Assembly (NCBI GenBank): GCA_049642465.1
Contig: JBAROV010000155.1
Coordinates: 8,548 to 72,547, forward strand
Direction of reading: 5' to 3'
Length of the DNA stretch: 64,000 bases
Source of the DNA: CAWDPQ01 sp049642465
Lineage (GTDB): Bacteria; Acidobacteriota; Vicinamibacteria; Vicinamibacterales; 2-12-FULL-66-21
Below the pieces are notes generated by a model. It saw only the letters and a program-made list of their open reading frames with translations, was not told the origin of the DNA and made no database searches. Below are positions 1 through 7,602 of the stretch, piece after piece. Made by a program: the position numbers and the translations under genes. Every line of letters begins with the position of its first letter. The stretch's first letter is position 1.

Positions 1-606
1 CGGACGAACCCCACCCTCGCCCTGAATCGGTTCGACGATGATGGCGGCGGTCTGGTCGGTGACGGCCCGGCGAATCGCCGCGATGTCTTCGGGCGCCACG
101 AAGGTGACATCGGGCACCAGCGGAGCAAAGGGCGTGCGGTAGTGCACGTCCCAGGTCGCCGAGAGCGCACCGACGGTGCGCCCGTGGAAGCCGTGCTCGA
201 GCGCCACGATTCCGTGACGCGGTGAGCCCTGGGCGTGCCAGTACCGCCGGGCGAATTTCAGCGAGGCTTCGACCGCTTCCGCCCCGCTGTTGCAGAAAAA
301 CGCACGCGGCAAACCCGAGAGCGAGGCAAGGCGGGCCGCGAGCTGTCCCTGCAAGGGGTGAAAGAACAGGTTCGACGTGTGCAACAGTTCCTGCGCCTGT
401 TCGGCGATCGCGGCGGCCAGGCGCGCGTGTCCATGGCCGAGCGCCGATACGCCAATCCCGGAGATGAAATCCAGGTAGGCACGGCCCGACGCGTCGAACA
501 GCCGGCAGCCGCTGCCGCGCTCGAACACCACCGGTGCGCGGCGGTACACCTGCACAACATGCGCGGATTCAAGAGCAATGACGTCAGAGGCAGTGGTCGT
601 TGGCAT
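1..606 (-). CDS. argD: Acetylornithine aminotransferase (N-terminal part; runs off the left edge)
   Basis: PLP aminotransferase converting N-acetylglutamate semialdehyde to N-acetylornithine. The visible 202 residues start at an ATG (reverse complement of 604-606), beginning MPTTTASDVIALES. They include the class-III features FERGSGCRLFDASGRAYLDF and FISGIGVSALGHGH near the N-terminus and IIVEPIQGEGG at the window edge. The PLP lysine lies beyond the edge. It sits 6 bp after argB, so it is the third gene of a leftward argC-argB-argD operon. Other class-III aminotransferases (succinylornithine, GABA) look alike; the context decides for ArgD. Confidence 0.93.
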   Translation of the reverse strand, partial: MPTTTASDVIALESAHVVQVYRRAPVVFERGSGCRLFDASGRAYLDFISGIGVSALGHGHARLAAAIAEQAQELLHTSNLFFHPLQGQLAARLASLSGLPRAFFCNSGAEAVEASLKFARRYWHAQGSPRHGIVALEHGFHGRTVGALSATWDVHYRTPFAPLVPDVTFVAPEDIAAIRRAVTDQTAAIIVEPIQGEGGVRP

Positions 607-612
607 TGCCAG

Positions 613-1437
613 TCAGTCGGAATACTCCCGTTCAGTCAGTGGCACGACGGCGACCGCCGAAGCGGCGAGCCGCGTGCCGTGAGCGGCGTCGAAACCCTGG
701 TCCTCGCGTCCGCTGACGATAGTCACCTCGCGGACCCCTTGTCGTGACGCATACCGACAGGCGTTCAGCTTGGCGATCATCCCCGAGTGCGCCGTACCGG
801 CCGCGGTCATTGCGTCGATTTCTTCATCGTCCAGCTCTCCGATCGTTCGGCCCGCCGCATCGAGCACCCCGGGAGTCGTGCCGGCGACGATCAGTCTGTC
901 GGCGCCAAGTGAGGCGGCCAAATGGGCAGCGAACGTGTCGGCGTTGACGTTCAGCAATACACCCTCAGTGGTTGTCCCAATGCTCGCAATAACAGGGACG
1001 TATCCAAGGCGCAATAAATCCGACATGAGGTCGGTGTTGCACGACATGGGTTCCCCGACGAGACCGAGATCGACGAGTTCACCCGACTGGGTTCGAATTG
1101 GCGCCGAGCGGACGCACAGGCCGAGCTGCGCGTCAGCCCCGGTGAGACCGACGGCCTTGCCGCCGGCGGCGTTGACCGCCGCCACCAGCTGCGTGTTCGT
1201 GCGGCCGGCCAACACGGTGATGACCGCGTCCAACGTGTCGCGGTCTGTCACGCGTAGTCCATCGGCAAAGCGTGAGGTGAGCCCGCGATTCCGGAGTTCG
1301 GCGTCAATCGCACGGCCTCCGCCGTGCACCACGGCCACCGCATCACCAGACGCAAGCCGTACGATCCGTTCCGCGGCAACGCTGACTGCAGCCGCATCCT
1401 CGAGCAGCTCCCCACCAAGCTTGAGCACCGTCGTCAA
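613..1437 (-). CDS. argB: Acetylglutamate kinase
   Basis: Phosphorylates N-acetylglutamate, the second step of arginine synthesis. The 274-residue protein has the amino-acid-kinase fold signatures VLKLGGE at the N-terminus (Lys6), VVHGGGRAID around residues 37-45, VGLTGADA and a VNADTFAAHLA segment. Length is normal for the family. The start is TTG and overlaps the argC stop as TTGA, which suggests translational coupling; a GTG three codons later is the alternative. ArgB is often feedback-inhibited by arginine, but that cannot be read from the sequence here. Confidence 0.95.
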   Translation of the reverse strand: MTTVLKLGGELLEDAAAVSVAAERIVRLASGDAVAVVHGGGRAIDAELRNRGLTSRFADGLRVTDRDTLDAVITVLAGRTNTQLVAAVNAAGGKAVGLTGADAQLGLCVRSAPIRTQSGELVDLGLVGEPMSCNTDLMSDLLRLGYVPVIASIGTTTEGVLLNVNADTFAAHLAASLGADRLIVAGTTPGVLDAAGRTIGELDDEEIDAMTAAGTAHSGMIAKLNACRYASRQGVREVTIVSGREDQGFDAAHGTRLAASAVAVVPLTEREYSD

Positions 1438-2429
1438 TCGAGCCCCACCGTTTCGTCAAAGCCAAACGCGACGTTGAAGTTCTGGATGGCCTGGCCTGCC
1501 GCTCCCTTTACCAGGTTGTCAATGCAGGCCACCATCACCACCTGCCGTCCGTCGGGGCCAATCCGCCAGCCGATGTCGCAGAAGTTCGTGTAGGCGACGT
1601 GCTTGATCTCCGGCAGATCCGAGCCGGTCAGCCGGACGAATGCCGAGTCCGCGTACGCGTGCGCGAGCACGCGTTCGATGTCCGTTCCGCTAACTCCGGG
1701 CTTCAAACGGATGTAAATCGTTTCCAGAATCCCGCGGTCGAGCGGCACGAGGTGCGGCACGAACGTGACCGGCATTCCGACTTCTTGCTCTATTTCGGCC
1801 GCATGACGGTGCGCAAACACGCCGTACGCCGCAATGCTGCCGTGGCGTTCCGAGAAATGTGTCCGCTCGGTTGGCTTCTTGCCGGCGCCTGAAACACCGG
1901 ATTTTGCGTCGATGATCACGCCGGGCTCGACCAGACCAGCGGCGGTCAGCGGCTGCAGGGCCAGAATCGCCGCGGTTGGATAGCAGCCAGCGCACGCGAC
2001 GAGTTTGGCCGTGACCAGCTCCTCTCGATACCGTTCGGTCAAGCCGTACGTCACCGGGACTGAGGAGGAGCGCGAGTCGGGATACCAACGCTCTCGCACT
2101 TCCGACTCCCGCAACCGATACGCGCCGGACAGATCGAACACGCGCGCCCCTTTCGACGCGATCGTTGGACCAAGTTCGGCAGACAACGTTTCGGGTAGCG
2201 CCAGAAAGACGGCATCCCGTTGCGCCAACGCCTCCACGTCGAGCGGTTGCACCGGCTCGTCCCAGATTCGGGCCAGGGCGGGGATGCGACGCGCCTCAGA
2301 TGCGCTCGACGCCATCGCGACCGTCAGTTCCGCCCCCGGATGCCGCGCGAGGCGGCGCACCAGTTCGATCCCGGCATAGCCGGTCGCGCCAGCAACCCCC
2401 ACGGTGACCCTCGAATGCTTATTCACCAA
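1434..2429 (-). CDS. argC: N-acetyl-gamma-glutamyl-phosphate reductase
   Basis: NADPH-dependent reduction of acetylglutamyl phosphate, third step of arginine synthesis. The 331 residues show the dinucleotide-binding motif GVAGATGYAG at 11-20 and the catalytic cysteine in CAGCYPTAA (Cys149). It is first in the leftward arg operon. The start is TTG at 2429 or GTG at 2426; no Shine-Dalgarno precedes either. A sigma-70 promoter (-35 TTGACT at 2461-2466, 17-bp spacer, -10 TATAAC at 2438-2443) places the transcription start at about 2431, so the message is probably leaderless. Confidence 0.95.
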   Translation of the reverse strand: MVNKHSRVTVGVAGATGYAGIELVRRLARHPGAELTVAMASSASEARRIPALARIWDEPVQPLDVEALAQRDAVFLALPETLSAELGPTIASKGARVFDLSGAYRLRESEVRERWYPDSRSSSVPVTYGLTERYREELVTAKLVACAGCYPTAAILALQPLTAAGLVEPGVIIDAKSGVSGAGKKPTERTHFSERHGSIAAYGVFAHRHAAEIEQEVGMPVTFVPHLVPLDRGILETIYIRLKPGVSGTDIERVLAHAYADSAFVRLTGSDLPEIKHVAYTNFCDIGWRIGPDGRQVVMVACIDNLVKGAAGQAIQNFNVAFGFDETVGLD

Positions 2430-2431
2430 GA

Positions 2432-2466
2432 TGAATAGTTATACAGGAAAGACCCGCTTCAGTCAA
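2432..2466 (-). promoter_or_regulatory. argC promoter with overlapping ARG box
   Basis: On the minus strand, TTGACT (2461-2466), a 17-bp spacer and TATAAC (2438-2443) form a good sigma-70 promoter. Plus-strand 2432-2445 reads TGAATAGTTATACA and matches the ArgR operator pattern TGAAT-N4-ATTCA in 9 of 10 specified positions. It covers the -10 box, so bound ArgR should block transcription. The operator function is inferred from the consensus and from argR lying next door. Confidence 0.75.
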
Positions 2467-2478
2467 CAACTTACGCAG

Positions 2479-2513
2479 ATCATATGCCTATCAGCTTGCA
2501 TATGATGTATACT
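2479..2513 (+). promoter_or_regulatory. argR promoter with inverted repeat
   Basis: A perfect 9-bp inverted repeat, ATCATATGC (2479-2487) and GCATATGAT (2498-2506) with a 10-bp spacer, is followed by a -10 box TATACT at 2508-2513. The argR ATG follows at 2518. The repeat may be a second ArgR site or the site of another regulator; it is a poor match to the classical ARG box. No clear -35 is visible. The spacing implies transcription starting at or beside the A of the ATG. Confidence 0.55.
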
Positions 2514-2517
2514 CGGA

Positions 2518-2988
2518 ATGTCAGCCACGAGCATGAAGGCGTACCGGCAGTCGTTGATTCTCGAACTCATTGATCACCAAGCAGTTACGAGCCAGGAAGG
2601 GCTGAGGAGACTGCTGGAGGAACGGGGGGTGACCGCCACCCAGGCGACGCTATCGCGGGACATTCGCGACCTGGGATTGGTCAAACGCGCCCCCGACGGA
2701 GCGTATCGACGGCCGGAAGCGGTGGCGGCGAGCGCAACCGCAGACGAAGAAACAGTCGCGCAGGCCGTCACCGATTACCTGCGACGACACGAGGTCGTGG
2801 CCCAGATGCTGGTTCTCAAGACCGACACGGGTCAGGCCCAACCGCTTGCTGTCGCGCTCGACCGGGGTCAGTTGCCGGAGGTCGTCGGCACGATTGCCGG
2901 CGACGACACCATCCTCGTGATCTGCCGAACGCCTGATGCAGCTCAGGCGATGGATCGCCGTCTCGGTACGTGGCTGCTGCAGGGATGA
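2518..2988 (+). CDS. argR: Arginine repressor
   Basis: Arginine-responsive hexameric DNA-binding regulator. The 156 residues show the family's winged helix-turn-helix, with TQATLSRDIRDLGLVK at about 41-56 (the conserved SR pair), and a C-terminal oligomerisation and arginine-binding domain containing GTIAGDDTILVICR. The gene diverges from argCBD and precedes the argG-like gene and argH, so it probably controls both halves. A -10 box ends 4 nt before the ATG and there is no Shine-Dalgarno, hence probable leaderless translation. A second ATG at 2533 is less likely. Confidence 0.93.
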   Translation: MSATSMKAYRQSLILELIDHQAVTSQEGLRRLLEERGVTATQATLSRDIRDLGLVKRAPDGAYRRPEAVAASATADEETVAQAVTDYLRRHEVVAQMLVLKTDTGQAQPLAVALDRGQLPEVVGTIAGDDTILVICRTPDAAQAMDRRLGTWLLQG

Positions 2989-4013
2989 AGGAGATCGCCG
3001 AATTGACCAACTCCTCGAAGGATCGCATCGTGCTCGCCTATTCGGGCGGCTTGCAGTCCGCGGCCGCAATTCCGTGGTTGAGGGAGAACTTCGACGCGGA
3101 CGTGGTGACCCTCACGCTCGACGTCGGTCAGGGGACCGAGTTGACGGCGGTTCGCGAGCGCGCGCTTGCGGCGGGAGCGATCAGGGCGCACGTCATCGAA
3201 GCGCGGGACGAGTTGGTACGCGACTACGTTCTTCCTTCACTGCAAGCGGGTGCCCTCTACGAAGGCAGTTTTCCGCTCGCACGAGCGCTTGCGCAGGCCC
3301 TCCTTGCAAAACGGCTCGTCGATCTCGCCGGCATGGAGGGAGCCGTGGCCGTCGCTCACGCATCGCGTGACAATCCGTCCTTGCTTGACGTCGCGATTCA
3401 TGCGCTTGCGCCGTCGCTGCGAGTGATTGTGGCGGAACTGCCGCCAGGTTCTCCCGATGGACGTGCCGTGGATGTGAATCTGTGGGGTCGAACAATCGAC
3501 TGGGAAAGAGACCTGGACGCTGCCCCGTACACACTGACACGCGCGGTCAACGACTGTCCTGAGGAACCGGCATTCATCGAGATCGAGGTTGACGATGGCG
3601 TGCCCGTTCGTGCGAATGGAATTGAGATGCCGATGCTCGAGCTTGTCGAAAGTCTCGAGATTATTGCCGGCGCCCATGGCGTCGGACGCGTCGAAGGAAG
3701 CGGCGGCACATTGCGGATCGTCGAAGAGGCCCCCGCAGCCGTCGTACTGCACACAGCCCTCCGTCACCTCGAAAGCGGCGTCCTTCCCACTGAGGTGAGG
3801 CGAGTGAAGAACGGTCTCGCGCGCACGTATGCGAATCTTATTTTTCGGGGTAGCTGGCACTCGCCCGCCCGCGAGGCCCTGCATGCATTCGTGCGTGAGC
3901 TTCAGCCGCGGCTCACCGGCTCTGTTCGCGTCGAGCTCTTCAAGGGCAATTGCCGAATCCTCGAAGCGGGTGCCCTGAGCGAACGAGAGCGAGTCGAAGG
4001 AATAGTGTCCTGA
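2985..4013 (+). CDS. Divergent argininosuccinate synthase homologue with degenerate active site
   Basis: Clearly related to ArgG: VLAYSGGL near the N-terminus, LDVGQGTEL, LYEGSFPLARALAQALLAKRLV, NLWGRTIDW, AGAHGVGRVE and VRVELFKGNCRI align along the family. At about 342 aa it is shorter than the usual 400 or so. The PP-loop SGGLDT reads SGGLQS. The AHG-TGKGNDQVRFE substrate loop is replaced by AHASRDNPSLLD. The segment before NLWGR lacks about 25 residues, ENR-VG-KSR-VYE is gone and the C-terminal tail is missing. Normal ArgG activity is therefore doubtful. The ATG at 2985 overlaps the argR stop; a TTG at 3003 preceded by AAGGAG (2988-2993) is an equally good start. Confidence 0.8.
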   Translation: MKEIAELTNSSKDRIVLAYSGGLQSAAAIPWLRENFDADVVTLTLDVGQGTELTAVRERALAAGAIRAHVIEARDELVRDYVLPSLQAGALYEGSFPLARALAQALLAKRLVDLAGMEGAVAVAHASRDNPSLLDVAIHALAPSLRVIVAELPPGSPDGRAVDVNLWGRTIDWERDLDAAPYTLTRAVNDCPEEPAFIEIEVDDGVPVRANGIEMPMLELVESLEIIAGAHGVGRVEGSGGTLRIVEEAPAAVVLHTALRHLESGVLPTEVRRVKNGLARTYANLIFRGSWHSPAREALHAFVRELQPRLTGSVRVELFKGNCRILEAGALSERERVEGIVS

Positions 4014-5401
4014 TGGCGCATCTGTGGTCCGGACGGTTCGACGAAGACCCTGACGCGGAGTTGCTGCAGTTCGGCGCGTCCTTCAGATTCGACCGGCGGC
4101 TATTCGAGGACGACGTGCGCGGCAGTCTGGCATGGGCTGACGCGCTCGCGGCTGCCGGGGTGCTGAGCGAGGCCGACGCGACGTCGATCCGGGCAGGACT
4201 GAACGAGATCCTCGAACGCGCGCGAATCGACCCGGCATTCTTCGATTCAGAGCTCGCCCACCGAGACGAGGACGTGCATTCCTTTGTCGAACGAGAGCTG
4301 GTATCACGCGTTGGCGATGCCGGCCGCCGCCTTCACACAGGCAGATCGCGCAACGAACAGGTCGCTCTCGACCTTCGTCTCTACCTCAAGCGTCGAATTC
4401 CGCTCCTGCAGCAATCAATTGTCGCAGTCGTTGGAACACTGGCCGATCGTGCCGAGGCGAGTGGCAGCGCCTTGATGCCTTCGTATACCCATCTTCGACG
4501 CGCCCAGCCGATTCTCGTGGCGCACTTCTTTCTCTCGCACGCTGCGGCGTTGCGCCGCGATCACGCACGGTTGGGATGGGTGCTTCAGGAAATCGATGAA
4601 ATGCCGCTTGGATCCGGCGCGGTTGCCGGCGCGAGTTACCCGGTCGACGTCAGGGCTCTTGCGAAGCGCCTCGGCTTCTCACGCATCGTGGCCAACAGCA
4701 TTGATGCGACCGGGGGACGCGATTTCGTGGCGTCGTTCCTCTATGCGTGTGCGATGGCGATGGTCCACGTCAGCAGGCTTGCCGAGGATCTGATCCTGTT
4801 CACGTCGGAGGAGTTCGCCTTTTTCGATCTCGCCGACTCCGCTGCAACCGGCAGCAGTCTCATGCCGCAGAAGAAGAACCCCGATCCGTTGGAACTGTCC
4901 CGCGGAAAGGCCGGCCGCGCGATCGGCCGTCTTGCCGGGTGGCTGGCGACGATGAAGGGATTGCCGATCGGCTACAGCAAAGATCTGCAGGAAGACAAAG
5001 AAGCGGTGTTCGATTCCGAAGACACGCTGCTCGGCTCCGTGAAAGCGGTGCGCGCGGTCGTACAGGGCGTGACCCTGAATCAGCAAGTCACGCAAGCCGC
5101 CGCGTCGGGTCTCCTGCTCGCCACGGATGTCGCCGATTACCTCGTGCGAAAGGGCATGCCGTTCCGTGACGCGCACGAGACGGTAGGAGGATTGGTCCGT
5201 CAGCTCGTTCGCGACCGTCGAAGCTTTGATTCGTTGAGCCTCGACGAGTGGCGCTCGTTCTCCCCCCTTTTCGCAGCGGATGTGCACGAGTCGATTTCCG
5301 CTACCGCATCGGTCTCGAAGAAAACGACGCCGCAGTCAACACGACCGGAATCGGTGGCTGCGGCGCTCGAGGAGCTGCGTGCGTGGGTCAAGAAACTCTG
5401 A
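4013..5401 (+). CDS. argH: Argininosuccinate lyase
   Basis: Cleaves argininosuccinate to arginine and fumarate. The 462 residues begin MAHLWSGRFDED and contain the fumarase/aspartase superfamily signature GSSLMPQKKNPDPLE, plus HTGRSRNEQVALDLRLYL and YTHLRRAQPI, all intact. The start ATG overlaps the preceding stop as TGATG; the in-frame ATG 63 bp upstream lies inside the upstream gene and is unlikely. It is the last gene of the argR-argG-like-argH run. Unlike its upstream neighbour it looks fully functional. Confidence 0.96.
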   Translation: MAHLWSGRFDEDPDAELLQFGASFRFDRRLFEDDVRGSLAWADALAAAGVLSEADATSIRAGLNEILERARIDPAFFDSELAHRDEDVHSFVERELVSRVGDAGRRLHTGRSRNEQVALDLRLYLKRRIPLLQQSIVAVVGTLADRAEASGSALMPSYTHLRRAQPILVAHFFLSHAAALRRDHARLGWVLQEIDEMPLGSGAVAGASYPVDVRALAKRLGFSRIVANSIDATGGRDFVASFLYACAMAMVHVSRLAEDLILFTSEEFAFFDLADSAATGSSLMPQKKNPDPLELSRGKAGRAIGRLAGWLATMKGLPIGYSKDLQEDKEAVFDSEDTLLGSVKAVRAVVQGVTLNQQVTQAAASGLLLATDVADYLVRKGMPFRDAHETVGGLVRQLVRDRRSFDSLSLDEWRSFSPLFAADVHESISATASVSKKTTPQSTRPESVAAALEELRAWVKKL

Positions 5402-5438
5402 CCTGCTGTAAAGACGCACGGCGGCCGAATGACCGTTG

Positions 5439-6050
5439 CTAAAACCGGAACGTCAGGCCAACCGAACCACGCCAGAATTTGAAGTCGCTCAATCCAATAT
5501 CGAAGTCATCGTCCGCCTCGTGGTCCTGGAGCGAACGGAAGTAGCGAATATCGGCCCGCAGGCCCACGCTGTCGCTGAAGAATCCCATGACTCCGCCGCC
5601 GAGGTTGAAGCCCCAGTCAGTACTCGACACGTCGAAGAGGTCTCTGGCGTGCTGCGCGCGTGTTTTGATGATTCCGACGCCCCCGAGCACGTAGGGACGA
5701 ACACTCGCGCCTGAGTGCATGCCGAGCGTCAGGTTCGCCATCAACGTCGTCACGTTGTTGTCGCCGAATTCGAAGTCGCCGCCGCCGGTGGTGTTCTCGA
5801 AGAAATTGGGTGACCAGCCGAAGTCGATTTCGAAGCCAGCCGTTCCCTCGCCCATCGCGAGCGATGCACCAAAGTTCCCGCGTTTCTCGAACTCGTCGTC
5901 AAAGTCCCCGACGTCTCCAAATGTCGCCGAGCCGCCCCAGTTCATTCCTGCAAACGGCGTAAATAGCCATTCCGCTGACGCCCGTGACGGCGCACACACG
6001 ACCAGGGTGCCGGCCAGAATCGTCACCGCGAGCCATTTCTGCATTCTCAT
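5439..6050 (-). CDS. Outer-membrane beta-barrel protein
   Basis: 203 residues starting MRMQKWLAVTILAGTLVV, with a signal peptide ending near PSRASA. Alternating, aromatic-rich strands (WLFTPFAGMNWGG, GFEIDFGWSPNFF, VRPYVLGGVGI, WGFNLGGGVMGFF, VGLRADIRYFRS) and a C-terminal phenylalanine (GLTFRF) are typical of small eight-stranded outer-membrane barrels. The ATG at 6050 is chosen because GGAGAG lies just upstream and the signal peptide begins there. Function is unknown; related proteins act as small porins or adhesion and immunity proteins. It converges with argH. Confidence 0.8.
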   Translation of the reverse strand: MRMQKWLAVTILAGTLVVCAPSRASAEWLFTPFAGMNWGGSATFGDVGDFDDEFEKRGNFGASLAMGEGTAGFEIDFGWSPNFFENTTGGGDFEFGDNNVTTLMANLTLGMHSGASVRPYVLGGVGIIKTRAQHARDLFDVSSTDWGFNLGGGVMGFFSDSVGLRADIRYFRSLQDHEADDDFDIGLSDFKFWRGSVGLTFRF

Positions 6051-6135
6051 CGGACTCTCCGTATCAAAAGCACTCGGCTGCAGGCGGGTTTTGGCAGCCG
6101 GAAATAGCCGTGGTGCAAGTGACGTGCCCGCGAGC

Positions 6136-6175
6136 ACTTTGGCACTTTGGCACCTAGGCACCTTGGCACCCTGGC
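6136..6175. repeat. Short tandem repeat, five 8-bp units
   Basis: Five consecutive 8-bp units with consensus ACYTTGGC (ACTTTGGC, ACTTTGGC, ACCTAGGC, ACCTTGGC, ACCCTGGC), directly after the stop of the decarboxylase gene. Intergenic repeats of this kind recur in the window with a different unit each time. Confidence 0.85.
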
Positions 6176-6180
6176 ACTCT

Positions 6181-7602
6181 TTATCGGCGGAGCTCGCAGT
6201 TGTACTGCTGGACGAGGGTCCACGCCCGCGCGACGTGGGCTTCGGTCGTCCGGAGATTCCCGATGGCGAGACGGATGACGAACTGGCCGTTCAGCCGTGT
6301 GTGCGACAGGAACACTTCGCCGCTGGCATTCACGGCTTCGAGCAGTTGCTCGTTGAAACGATCCGATCCGTTCGCGCGGAAGCAGACGACGCTGAACGGC
6401 ACGGGAGCGACGACGGTGAAATCGGGATGGGCGCTGACCCAGCCCGCGAAGAGCGTCGCGAGCTGGATGTGATACGCGAGCCGTTCGCGTATCCCCTCGA
6501 CGCCGAAATGGCGAAGCACCATCCACAACTTCAGCGAACGGAAACGCCGTCCGAGCTGAATCCCGGTGTCCATCAGGTTCTGCACCGGTGCCGCCTCGGT
6601 CGTGCGGAGGTATTCGGGTGTGAGCGAAAACGCCGCACGCAGCGCGTCCATCCGCCGGCAATACAGGACGCTCAGATCGAAAGGCGTAAACAACCACTTG
6701 TGTGGGTTGATCACAACGGAGTCGGCATGCTCGGCGCCCTCGAGAATCCAGCGGTGATCGGGCAGCATGGCGGCGACGCCGGCGTACGCGGCGTCCACGT
6801 GCAGCCAGATCTGCTCCCGGCGGCAGATTGTCGAGATGTCCCGAACCGGATCCACGCTCGTCGACGAGGTTGTGCCGACGGTTGCGACGACCGCGAGCGG
6901 ACGCATTCCTGCGGCGCGATCGCGGGCGATGGCAGCTTCGAGGCGTTCAGGGCGCAGGCGGTACTCGCCGTCCGCTTCTACATGTCCCACGGCGTCGTGA
7001 CCGAAACCGAGCAAGATCACCGACTTGTCGATGGACGAGTGCGCGTGCTCCGAGCAGTAGATGCGAAAGCGTGGCAGATCTCCGCGACCCGCGAGTCCCT
7101 GACTGCGAACGTTCGGAACAGCAAGCTCGCGTGCGGCGGCCAGCGCGTGCAGGCTCGAGACGGATGCCGTGTCGTAGATGACGCCGCCGAAATCATCCGG
7201 CAACCCGATCAACTGGCGCAGCCAGCCGAGCGTCACTTCCTCGAGTTCTGTGGCAGCCGGCGACGTCCGCCACAACATCGCCTGCACGTTCAGTGCAGCC
7301 GACAGAAACTCCGCAAGCACGCCGGGCGCGCTTCCCGTGATGGCGAAGTACGCGAAGAAGCCCGGATGATTCCAGTGCGTGATGCCGGGAAGGATGATTC
7401 GCTCGAAATCAGCGAAGATGTCCTCGAAGTTCTCGCCGAGCGCCGGGGCCTCACGAGGCAGCGCGTTCCGAACCTCGCCAGGCAGGACTTTGGAGAGAAC
7501 AGGAAAGCGGTCTGGGGCCCCGAGGTAGTCGGCGATCCAGTCGGAGACACGGTGGGCCTCCCTGCGGAAGACCTCCGGATCCATGTCGCCGCGGTGTGAC
7601 AT
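6181..7602 (-). CDS. PLP-dependent aromatic-amino-acid-type decarboxylase (group II)
   Basis: 473-residue member of the group II decarboxylases (aromatic-L-amino-acid/tyrosine decarboxylase branch). It shows HWNHPGFFAYFA near the N-terminus, VVATVGTTSSTSVDP, the PLP-contacting aspartate in HVDAAYAG and the Schiff-base lysine in NPHKWLFTPFD. Substrate is probably an aromatic amino acid; the sequence alone cannot say which. The start is ATG 7602 or the ATG at 7584 (MDPEVFRREAH, which matches the usual family N-terminus). It directly abuts the glycine-zipper gene upstream and is probably co-transcribed with it. Confidence 0.88.
   Translation of the reverse strand: MSHRGDMDPEVFRREAHRVSDWIADYLGAPDRFPVLSKVLPGEVRNALPREAPALGENFEDIFADFERIILPGITHWNHPGFFAYFAITGSAPGVLAEFLSAALNVQAMLWRTSPAATELEEVTLGWLRQLIGLPDDFGGVIYDTASVSSLHALAAARELAVPNVRSQGLAGRGDLPRFRIYCSEHAHSSIDKSVILLGFGHDAVGHVEADGEYRLRPERLEAAIARDRAAGMRPLAVVATVGTTSSTSVDPVRDISTICRREQIWLHVDAAYAGVAAMLPDHRWILEGAEHADSVVINPHKWLFTPFDLSVLYCRRMDALRAAFSLTPEYLRTTEAAPVQNLMDTGIQLGRRFRSLKLWMVLRHFGVEGIRERLAYHIQLATLFAGWVSAHPDFTVVAPVPFSVVCFRANGSDRFNEQLLEAVNASGEVFLSHTRLNGQFVIRLAIGNLRTTEAHVARAWTLVQQYNCELRR

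Noticed and set aside
5719..7599. A 626-codon open frame on the plus strand opposite the PLP decarboxylase
   Set aside because: No recognisable domain, Arg/Pro/His-rich composition typical of antisense frames in high-GC DNA, while the minus strand encodes a full decarboxylase with all motifs.
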